Assembly (NCBI GenBank): GCA_021792045.1
Contig: JAJYVJ010000013.1
Location: 1 to 24,028, forward strand
Length of the DNA stretch: 24,028 nucleotides
Source: Thermoplasmata archaeon
Lineage (GTDB): Archaea; Thermoplasmatota; Thermoplasmata; Thermoplasmatales; Thermoplasmataceae
Reading direction: 5' to 3'
Shown in pieces: positions 9,205 to 15,209 of this stretch. Numbering within the stretch: position 1 is the stretch's first letter; the number at the start of each line of letters is the position of its first letter. The notes under the pieces are model-generated. The model was not told where the DNA came from. It searched no databases and saw nothing but the letters and a program-made list of their open reading frames with translations. The position numbers were made by a program, and so were the translations under genes.

Positions 9205-9265
9205 GACTTTCATTGTAGTCAGACTGCGTAATTTTTGTTATTATGATATTCTCGAACCCACAATT

Positions 9266-9766
9266 TTAGGATTTAATCCCATTTCCTATATCCTTCTTCA
9301 TGATAATGTTTGTCGCATAGTAACCAAGGGACTCATACATGGATATCGCAGCTTTGTTGTGCCCAAACACATGAAGACTTATGCCAGATGATCCTTTTTC
9401 TACTGCCATTTTCTCGAGTTGCTTTAATGCGGCCGAACCATAGCCCTTTCTTCTGAAGTTATCAAATATTATTATGTCCCAGATAAATGATGCATTGTGT
9501 TCCTTGTTATTCCATTCTACCCACAATACACCGACTTTTTCTTTACGTTTGGAATCAACTATTGACATTATCGAGTGGCCGGAAGTTTCCCTTCCCCCGG
9601 GTAAAAGGTTGTTGAAAGATTTCGTGGATAGATCAAATGCTTCTCTCTCTTCCCAGTTACCTGATTTCACTTTTTCTTTTGCGTATTCCAGTATCTGTGA
9701 TTTTAAGTAATCTCGGAAGTCATCTTCACCAATAGGTAATAATTCAACTGGGGATTTATCTGCCAT
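9266..9766 (-). CDS. GNAT-family N-acetyltransferase
   Basis: A 166-residue acetyl-CoA-dependent N-acetyltransferase. The acetyl-CoA pyrophosphate loop is clear: RRKGYG at residues 105-110 (R/Q-x2-G-x-G), preceded by the beta-4 strand FIWDIIIFDNF. Motif B follows as HNKAAISMYESLGY near the C-terminus. The substrate is not predictable: the N-terminal half (FDLSTKSFNNLLPGG) suggests small-molecule or antibiotic-type GNATs as well as protein acetylators. The ATG at 9766 is supported by an AT-rich box about 25 bases upstream and no Shine-Dalgarno, hence probably leaderless. It stands alone, with decayed transposase DNA downstream and the small DNA-binding operon upstream. A GNAT toxin is unlikely without an adjacent small antitoxin. 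Confidence 0.88.
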   Translation of the reverse strand: MADKSPVELLPIGEDDFRDYLKSQILEYAKEKVKSGNWEEREAFDLSTKSFNNLLPGGRETSGHSIMSIVDSKRKEKVGVLWVEWNNKEHNASFIWDIIIFDNFRRKGYGSAALKQLEKMAVEKGSSGISLHVFGHNKAAISMYESLGYYATNIIMKKDIGNGIKS

Positions 9767-9785
9767 TATTTCCCAATTCGAATGA

Positions 9786-9795
9786 TATTAATAAT
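9786..9795 (-). promoter_or_regulatory. TATA box of the GNAT gene
   Basis: ATTATTAATATC-type AT stretch on the minus strand centred about 25 bases upstream of the ATG at 9766, placing transcription start at or near the start codon. Confidence 0.4.
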
Positions 9796-9973
9796 AATGC
9801 ATGTTCAAAACCTCTGGATCTGAGAAATCTATATTTTGCGGCATCTTTTCTATTTTCCAGCAGTTTGTTACTCGATCAATAAAATAGATATAATATACCT
9901 TGTCGACAACTATCTAAGATAATGAATTTTGTAGATATTTGGTGACTCTTAGGAATTTTCCATGTCTAAGTTC

Positions 9974-10357
9974 TCACACTATGCCCAGAAATTCATTTAT
10001 CAAACTAATTGCGTAATTCGGAATCCAATATTTACCATCTTCTGATCTTAATAATCTAGATCTTTCAAGTTCAGGCAGCATATGACCAATAGAACCATGT
10101 GGTATGCCAGTAAGTTCTTCTATTTCCTTTGGTTTTACTCGTTCTTGCTCGCCTTTTCTATATGCTAGTACTTTTTTGGATAGTATTATTATCAACATCT
10201 TGCTCTTATTCTTAAGTTTGTTAAAAGACTCATTTGTAATAATCTCGTCCCTTTTTGTTAACTGCACGTATCTTTGAAGTATATCTTTTGTAAGTTTCTT
10301 ATCAAAGACATCATCTTCATTAACAAACAAATCATCAAAGTTATCTTCACCAATCAT
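9974..10357 (-). CDS. Small winged-helix DNA-binding-like protein (third gene of operon)
   Basis: About 127 residues, not recognised as a named family. The C-terminal half reads as a winged-helix unit: KPKEIEELTGIPHGSIGHML looks like helix-turn-helix, followed by ELERSRLLRSEDGKYWIP as recognition helix end and wing. The N-terminal third is acidic (EDNFDDLFVNEDDVFD) and the middle is basic. I prefer the ATG at 10357 because GGTGGT sits at suitable spacing before it; a GTG at 10366 would add three residues. It starts within a few bases of the stop of the upstream gene, so the three genes 11201-9974 form one transcript. Likely a DNA-binding or regulatory protein of mobile-element or archaeal-virus type; the function is unknown. 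Confidence 0.72.
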   Translation of the reverse strand: MIGEDNFDDLFVNEDDVFDKKLTKDILQRYVQLTKRDEIITNESFNKLKNKSKMLIIILSKKVLAYRKGEQERVKPKEIEELTGIPHGSIGHMLPELERSRLLRSEDGKYWIPNYAISLINEFLGIV

Positions 10358-10369
10358 TATTACCACCGT

Positions 10370-10777
10370 TTAGTTTTCACCTATTTGTTCTTTAACATAT
10401 TTTATACCTGTATTTGTCAATTCAAAACGCTTTAGTTTCCCGGTTTTCTCTGGCGAATGCATAAAATAACTTCTTGAAATGTTACTATTAACAAGGCTGT
10501 TTATATTGACTGGTGCCTTTTCTTTAGCATTTCTGAAACCATCCAATAAATCATGTATGCTAAATGATGACAAGCCTTCGTATTTCTCTTTGTAATAGGC
10601 TATAAAAGTTACCATGTCTGTCTGGGTATTAACATGGGCTAGGTCAAGGAATTCCCTTACAGACATTTTTTTAGTCTTGATAGTAATCTGACCAGAATCG
10701 GCTATTTCTACCAACCGTTCGATTTTTGCTACCCGTTCTTCGAGTAGCTCAATTCTCTTGATCATATCTTCAGTCAT
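10370..10777 (-). CDS. Small protein with coiled coil and C-terminal winged-helix-like domain (second gene of operon)
   Basis: 135 residues. Residues 1-30 form a short predicted coiled coil (IKRIELLEERVAKIERLVEI), suggesting oligomerisation. The rest contains VTFIAYYKEKYEGLSSFSIH, then a segment NINSLVNSNISRSYFM and a wing-like KRFELTNTGIKYVKEQI; this is the layout of a winged helix and resembles a domain common in uncharacterised archaeal and bacterial proteins. The start ATG at 10777 has a perfect Shine-Dalgarno (GGAGGTGA) eight bases or so upstream, lying inside the end of the preceding gene; the gap between the two reading frames is four bases. No catalytic residues seen. Function unknown; a DNA-binding partner of the flanking genes is the simplest inference. 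Confidence 0.75.
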   Translation of the reverse strand: MTEDMIKRIELLEERVAKIERLVEIADSGQITIKTKKMSVREFLDLAHVNTQTDMVTFIAYYKEKYEGLSSFSIHDLLDGFRNAKEKAPVNINSLVNSNISRSYFMHSPEKTGKLKRFELTNTGIKYVKEQIGEN

Positions 10778-10781
10778 TTCT

Positions 10782-11201
10782 TCACCTCCTCTTCTTGTTA
10801 AGCTCCTCGATCAAAACTTTGATAGAGTACGGCGTCACTCTTATTTCTCCTCTTTCAACATCTTCCACCCTCTTAGATATCCGTAAATCACTGATCCTCC
10901 GAGATACCTCCTTTTTAGAAATTCGTAGGTTCGAGGCGAGCTCATCAAGAGTCATAGACTCTTTTACCGGATTGACTTGCCCGAGCTTATTTTGAAGTTT
11001 ATTTACCAAGTAGCGGGCAGTCAAAATAAGGTGCAGCTTTGTTTTATCAGAGAGTGCAAACTTTTCGTTTATTTTAACATAACCATCCTCAGGCGAAACT
11101 TGAAACCACCCATCAAGACCATTTAACAGTTCCTCGAGTTCTTCCTTTTCCAAATCGCCTGAAGCGATAAATTTCTTACCTAATTCTTCAAGATTAGACA
11201 T
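10782..11201 (-). CDS. Small helix-turn-helix protein (first gene of operon)
   Basis: 139 residues. A predicted helix-turn-helix lies at about 83-120: SMTLDELASNLRISKKEVSR followed by RISDLRISKRVEDVERGEIR, with a wing and a last helix ending in KKRR. The N-terminal 80 residues are acidic and helical with a small beta section (GWFQVSPEDGYVKI). A GGGTGA Shine-Dalgarno lies just before the ATG, and a TATA-like box is 58 bases upstream, so this operon, unlike its neighbours, appears to have a leader of about 30 bases. First of three tightly packed genes of similar size that all look DNA-binding. I do not recognise a named family; a transcription regulator or a structural DNA-binding component is possible. 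Confidence 0.75.
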   Translation of the reverse strand: MSNLEELGKKFIASGDLEKEELEELLNGLDGWFQVSPEDGYVKINEKFALSDKTKLHLILTARYLVNKLQNKLGQVNPVKESMTLDELASNLRISKKEVSRRISDLRISKRVEDVERGEIRVTPYSIKVLIEELNKKRR

Positions 11202-11253
11202 TTGTGTTCACCCAACCATATGTAGTGTGTTGTAATAACTGAATATGATTAGG

Positions 11254-11263
11254 AAGATAAACT
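11254..11263 (-). promoter_or_regulatory. TATA box of the three-gene operon
   Basis: On the minus strand AGTTTATCTT preceded by purines (GAAA, BRE-like). It is centred about 58 bases before the ATG at 11201, giving a predicted start near 11233 and a roughly 32-base leader that contains the GGGTGA ribosome binding site. Confidence 0.4.
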
Positions 11264-11523
11264 TTTCTAATGTTTTACAACATAAATATCAGTTAATATG
11301 TCTGACAACTACATGCTACTATATTATTATGGGCAATATAGGTAGACTTGCTTTTTACAATTTCCTAAATTGTGTGTGCTGTCTGACTTTTTAAAAATAG
11401 CTAAAATCTTTCATACAACTCAGTTAACTAATCTGTAAAAATTTAACGTTCGCCCTATCTCGTCTAATTGTCTTTACTGTATCTCATTTATAACTTACAC
11501 AAGTCAAATAGAATTGCCAAATT

Positions 11524-11551
11524 TTAACAATTGATGACTCAGAATTGTTAA
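11524..11551. repeat. Inverted repeat, 9-base arms with 10-base spacer
   Basis: TTAACAATT at 11524-11532 and its exact reverse complement AATTGTTAA at 11543-11551. Arms of this size in AT-rich DNA can arise by chance; it could be an operator or a leftover element end. Confidence 0.45.
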
Positions 11552-11696
11552 TAAGAGAAAAGACGTTAAGAATGAATTAGTCATCGTTATTAATCTTTAA
11601 CTCCGGCAATTCTACATAATATGTTTTGAAAGACACTGTAATTCTTGTAGCGTAATGCAAATGTATATAGGCTGCAATATTAGGCACACGTATAAT

Positions 11697-12113
11697 ATGT
11701 CTAACTATCCGGACTGGGTTCTGAAGCATAAGAAGAAGGGGACGGTTGTGCAGAAAAAGAGAGATGATCTCTTTTACGCATACAGGGTGCACAAATGATG
11801 GAATAAGGACAAGAAGAGAGCACAGTTCATAACAGATGAGTTCCTGGGGAAGATCACTCCAGATAGTTTTGTTGAACCGAAGGTCAAGAGGATCATGCAT
11901 AGGTTTGATCAGATATCCCTGAAGGAATACGGTGCATCTTTCCTGCTCCAGCTTATCTCCCCTGATATTACGCAGGAACTGGAGAATAACTTCCCAGAGT
12001 GGAAGATTTCAGAGAGACCTAAGAAAACGAAGACAGTGATTAAAGGGCTGGGAATACCTATAATGTTAAATGGGGAGAGATATAGATTAAGGGGAAATAA
12101 AATATCTTCATGA
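11697..12113 (+). pseudogene. Truncated IS1634/IS4-like transposase with an internal stop
   Basis: Reading from ATG at 11697 gives MSNYPDWVLKHKKKGTVVQK then ..FYAYRVHK, a TGA stop at about 11787, and continues in the same frame as WNKDKKRAQFITDEFLGKIT and then VEPKVKRIMHRFD..KEYGASFLLQLISPDI up to a natural-looking stop at 12111-12113. 'Y-x-Y-(R/E)V-x-K-x-WN-x-(E/D)KKRAQ-x-I-T-x-x-(F/Y)LG-x-IT' is the N-terminal signature I know from IS1634-type transposases of archaea. Only about 138 codons remain of an expected 450-600, with no DDE domain, and the last 30 codons no longer look like the family. A dead fragment; the TGA probably replaced a sense codon by point mutation. Confidence 0.7.
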
Positions 12114-12162
12114 TCTTATCAAACAAGAAATCATGTCTTGTCGAACATATTTTCTTCGTGAT

Positions 12163-13857
12163 TCAATATGGTAATTCTCCCTCATCATCGTTATAGTCGG
12201 TTTCATCACTCTTCAATTCAGACTGCGGCATCTTGTCAATCTCTCTTTCAATGACAAGAACTTTCAGCTCATTACTGATCAAAGATGCACGCTTGTCCAT
12301 GAACTTTTCAAAATCATTATCCCATATTCCAAATTCATTTAGGTCACCAATGAGGTGACTCTTCATAGTTTCACTCAGGCGCTTGTTTTCTCTTTGATAT
12401 TCCTTCATATATTTAGATGGTGAGCTATCCCTTATCCTACGTTTATTAAGAAAGTCGTCTACGATTGTAATATTGACAACATTATTAATGTACAACTCAT
12501 TGTTGTAGCCCTTCCTTGTTAGGTAGGCTTTAGGGAAAAAGTGATGGTAATTCTTACTGTTTGCTTGTTTCAACCACGCATTGTCGATGATAACTTTAGA
12601 TCCATCAGCGAATGATCTAGGAATTTTGGACGCATACAAACATAATATTGCTTTCACATAACTTCTTCCAGCGCTGAACCAACCATTTTCTTTGATAAAA
12701 TTGGCACTTATATTGATCGGCCAGTCGTAAGAAGCGTCTTCGCCTTTGAGGATTTTATCTATTCGTTTTATATCCTGTGATAGTTTGCTCTCTACTGAAG
12801 AAGAGTATCTACCAGAAAGACTAATACGCCAGAAGAAATCCATTAAGCGATCCTTCTGTGAGGCATCTGGTTTATTGCCTTTTTTGTAAAAGAAATAGGT
12901 AAAGGGCACCAGGATAGCGTTATAAGGTAATAATTTTGAAACAGGTATTCCATATAGAGTTCGAAGATAATCAACTGCTTCTCTTAACGCATCTATTACC
13001 CCATCCCAAGCATCGATGAAAGATGCTTTATCAAGATTTAAAATCGTACTTCTCTTGCATTCTTTAGATTTGGAAATGATAAGAGATATGGTTTGAAGTA
13101 TTGAACTGGCTGAAATAGTCTCGTATCCGATCGCCTTCAATTCTTCCATGAGATCGTGGTACCTTTCTGCTAAATCAAACTTTTTGACGGGATCAAAAGT
13201 CTTTGCCACCATGATTTCGAATAAGGTCAGTGTTTCGCCACCTAGGTTAACTCTAGTGAATATCTCAGTTGCAATATCAATAGGTATGTCTTCTACCTGA
13301 ATTGCATTGCAAATATACGTGTTTATGGAATCTTTGTACTTACTTAACTTAGAATGATACTGCTTTGGCACTTGAGAGTTAATCAGCTCTATGCTACCAT
13401 TTAGCAAGTCTGTCACTCTAATTAAAGCCTCACGGTCAAGGTTATCAGTCTCGGCAGTCACTATTTTTTCATCTTCCTTTGCGGAAAGATTCACAAAAAT
13501 CTTGGAAAAGTCTTCTGACCTCCCATCACTCTTCTTCACATCTTCAATCCCCTTAAGTGAAGCGTAAATGCTCGTAATACGTTGCTGTCCATCTAATATA
13601 TAGCTAACATAATCCCCCTCTTCTGTATCAGGGAGTGTTATACCACCAATGTTCCTTACCGATCTTAACCTTTCTTTAGTCTTCCAAAAGATAAAAGACC
13701 CTATTGGGTACTCCTTGACTATGCTGTCAAGTAGGGAGGCACATTTTTCCAGAGGCCAAACAAAATCTCTCTGAAATTGTGGGATTTTTACTCTTCCTCT
13801 CTCAATATCAACGATCAATGTTGCAAAATGGTACGGTATGGGCCTAGGCTGAGGCAT
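12163..13857 (-). CDS. DUF262-DUF1524 fusion protein, GmrSD-like type IV restriction enzyme
   Basis: A 564-residue protein. The N-terminal DUF262 domain (ParB/Srx fold, nucleotide hydrolysis and DNA sensing in GmrS/SspE-type proteins) shows IPQFQRDFVW at 25-34 and ILDGQQRITSIYA with the key DGQQR at 89-93. The C-terminal DUF1524 domain is an HNH-type nuclease: NYHHFFPKAYL with His438-His439, followed by NNELYINNVVNIT and DFLNKRRIRDSSPSKYM, matching the His..Asn..Asn/His layout of the family. The length suits a single-chain GmrSD-like enzyme, which cleaves modified (for example glucosylated) foreign DNA; substrate choice here is inference. A TATA box about 26 bases before the ATG suggests a leaderless, single-gene transcript. 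It appears intact. It stands between dead transposons and a type I RM operon, as expected for a defence island. Confidence 0.88.
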   Translation of the reverse strand: MPQPRPIPYHFATLIVDIERGRVKIPQFQRDFVWPLEKCASLLDSIVKEYPIGSFIFWKTKERLRSVRNIGGITLPDTEEGDYVSYILDGQQRITSIYASLKGIEDVKKSDGRSEDFSKIFVNLSAKEDEKIVTAETDNLDREALIRVTDLLNGSIELINSQVPKQYHSKLSKYKDSINTYICNAIQVEDIPIDIATEIFTRVNLGGETLTLFEIMVAKTFDPVKKFDLAERYHDLMEELKAIGYETISASSILQTISLIISKSKECKRSTILNLDKASFIDAWDGVIDALREAVDYLRTLYGIPVSKLLPYNAILVPFTYFFYKKGNKPDASQKDRLMDFFWRISLSGRYSSSVESKLSQDIKRIDKILKGEDASYDWPINISANFIKENGWFSAGRSYVKAILCLYASKIPRSFADGSKVIIDNAWLKQANSKNYHHFFPKAYLTRKGYNNELYINNVVNITIVDDFLNKRRIRDSSPSKYMKEYQRENKRLSETMKSHLIGDLNEFGIWDNDFEKFMDKRASLISNELKVLVIEREIDKMPQSELKSDETDYNDDEGELPY

Positions 13858-13878
13858 TAAAAGTAATATACCGATTCG

Positions 13879-13886
13879 TATAAATT
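13879..13886 (-). promoter_or_regulatory. TATA box of the DUF262-DUF1524 gene
   Basis: ATTTATAC on the minus strand, centred about 26 bases upstream of the ATG at 13857, with no Shine-Dalgarno before the ATG; a leaderless arrangement. Confidence 0.5.
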
Positions 13887-14291
13887 AATTTCTATGAAGA
13901 TTTTCGGATACCTAAAATTCATTTATTATCCTAACACCTCAATTTTCTAGGGTATAAATCTTACAAGCTGAAATTTTGCATGCTGAGACTATCCTGCCTG
14001 AGACAAAGCGCGAAAAGTGTTTTCTATTAATAATGTAATTGGAAAAACGAAAAGGGAGGAGAATTCAGTCCAAAAATGGGACTCAATACTCTGGATTCTG
14101 AAGGAAATTAGAACGAAGGTTTAATGCTTCTGGATTGTTACGTCTGGTATATGGGTAAGAAGCTTCAGAACAGGTCAAATTTTAACGATGTGGAATGATG
14201 GAAATAGAAAAAACCGCTTTAAATTCATCATGTATGCGATGGTAGGAAAGGGGGTTTTTTTTTGATTCTGATGAAATTAACTTTAAGTCTA

Positions 14292-14309
14292 CCTTCAAAT
14301 GTTTGAAGG
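14292..14309. repeat. 18-base perfect palindrome
   Basis: CCTTCAAA and TTTGAAGG as exact inverted arms around a two-base centre, about 40 bases past the end of the hsd operon. The short centre suits a dimeric protein operator better than an RNA hairpin. Confidence 0.4.
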
Positions 14310-14346
14310 CTATATTCTGTGGACAAAAGGTTTTTTAGACATGTTC

Positions 14347-14937
14347 TCAGGTCATTTTGTAGACGTTTTTACCAGTTTTCTTGAGCTGCCCTTTACCCTC
14401 TCCGAGAAGTATTTCATTTTGACTTTGGTAGAGCTTTGTAATTTCATCAATTAAATAATCTAAACTAAATGAAAAAGTTTCGTCATCGTCAGAATTGTAG
14501 AAGTCTAAGTTTCCTTGAATCCGATATTGATGGCTGAGTTTAAGATTAATCTTTGAATTACTATCAAAACATAGAAAAACTTCCATTGCATCTCCATAAT
14601 AACCAAAAGAGGGCCAAACTCTGTCTAGGTCTCTTTAGTTAAGGTTATGAATGTTATTTATGTCATGCTGCTTGTTATCCAAAAGGATCAATTTATTACC
14701 ATTCAACAAGCTTTGTGATGTATTAATATCTAGCTCGTATATGAAATTTGGAACGTAGGTAATCGACAATTTGTATCTTGAGGAATAATTAGAACAGAAT
14801 TTATCTGGTGTCACATACGCACACTCTCTGCTATTATGTTTCCTTGGATTCGAAATATCTATGTCAAAGATAACTCAGTCTTTGTGGCTTGATAAAAAGG
14901 ATCTTTGGCCGAAGGAATATTTGAAATAAGGGATCAT
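14347..14937 (-). pseudogene. Fifth gene of the type I RM operon, broken by two in-frame stops
   Basis: A single frame of 197 codons that starts with an ATG overlapping the stop of the metallopeptidase gene (ATGA) and has GGTGGT just before it. It is interrupted by TGA at 14877-14875 (codon 21) and TAA at 14637-14635 (codon 101). The pieces read MIPYFKYSFGQRSFLSSHKD / VIFDIDISNPRKHNSRECAY..NNIHNLN / RDLDRVWPSFGYYGDAMEVF..GKNVYKMT. The last 79 codons alone (from 14586) could look like a small gene, but the coupled start and continuous frame argue for one damaged gene. The TGA sits where Trp would fit (KDW-VIFDID). I do not recognise the family: mixed alpha/beta, no obvious catalytic motif. Sequencing error or a real inactivation are both possible. 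Confidence 0.7.
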
Positions 14938-15209
14938 TGAGGACCACCTCGATTTACATAATCTTTTAATAATAATTTGAAGATCTTCCCGTGGTTTTTG
15001 TATCTTAAATGCAGTAATTCATGTATAATTACTTCCTTTCTAGCTAAACTTTTGAGATTTAAGACTGAACAATCAAATATAAGTGTTTTCCTTGGCGTAC
15101 AACTGCCTATTTTTGACTTCATGTGTCTTATTTGAATCTGAACAGGTTTTACATGCAATTCCTCAGCGGTTTGCCAAACCTCTATCTTGAACTCTTCCTT
15201 ACTTACCAT
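14934..15209 (-). CDS. Small YgjP/M48-like zinc metallopeptidase linked to type I RM
   Basis: 91 residues. The zinc-metallopeptidase motif HELLH is at 63-67, and the third ligand is likely His73 in NHGKIF. This spacing (HE-x2-H-x5-H-G/S-x2-F) is that of the YgjP (DUF45) branch of gluzincin-like proteases. IQIRHMKSKIGSC upstream matches the usual 'R-x-MK-x-x-W/I-GSC' stretch of that family. Short single-domain versions of this family are, to my knowledge, often found beside type I restriction genes, possibly controlling restriction-subunit levels by proteolysis; that role is inference. The ATG at 15209 overlaps the end of hsdR by 11 bases and its stop overlaps the next ATG, so translation is coupled on both sides. 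The active site looks complete. Confidence 0.85.
   Translation of the reverse strand: MVSKEEFKIEVWQTAEELHVKPVQIQIRHMKSKIGSCTPRKTLIFDCSVLNLKSLARKEVIIHELLHLRYKNHGKIFKLLLKDYVNRGGPQ

Larger units (their letters stand above)
8535..9265. other. Intergenic accessory stretch with one transposase remnant
   Basis: This 731-base stretch holds the transposase remnant listed separately (8621-8959) and a minus-strand T-tract. The rest (about 8960-9190) is AT-rich; I see no gene, RNA gene or convincing structure in it. Confidence 0.5.
11202..11696. other. AT-rich non-coding stretch upstream of the small DNA-binding operon
   Basis: No gene seen. It contains the minus-strand promoter region of the operon at its left end and an inverted repeat (11524-11551) at its right. 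The small minus-strand frame at 11577-11900 is the shadow of the transposase pseudogene. Confidence 0.5.
13858..14346. other. Non-coding stretch between the DUF262 gene and the type I RM operon
   Basis: No intact gene. On the plus strand a short frame from 14154 reads MGKKLQNRSNFNDVE, then TGA and TAG within four codons, which may be the debris of another transposase start. A run of nine T (14255-14263) follows on the same strand. A perfect palindrome is at 14292-14309. Confidence 0.45.

Noticed and set aside
9240..9262. GGGTTCGAGAA on the minus strand, like a tRNA T loop
   Set aside because: The flanking bases cannot form a T stem, and no acceptor or anticodon arm is nearby.
12123..12141. 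Small hairpin ACAAGA/TCTTGT between the convergent transposase pseudogene and DUF262 gene, possible shared terminator
   Set aside because: Only six pairs and no T-tract of note; such hairpins are common by chance.
14154..14216. Frame starting MGKKLQNRSNFNDVE as a possible gene
   Set aside because: Stops occur after 15 codons and again two codons later; at most transposase debris, not a gene.
14347..14586. Independent 79-codon small gene
   Set aside because: The same frame continues upstream through two stops to a coupled ATG at 14937, so it is better read as the tail of a broken longer gene.
14875..14877. TGA recoded as an amino acid (selenocysteine) in the broken operon gene
   Set aside because: A second stop (TAA) further on, no hairpin of SECIS type evident, and no reason for selenocysteine at this site; mutation is simpler.
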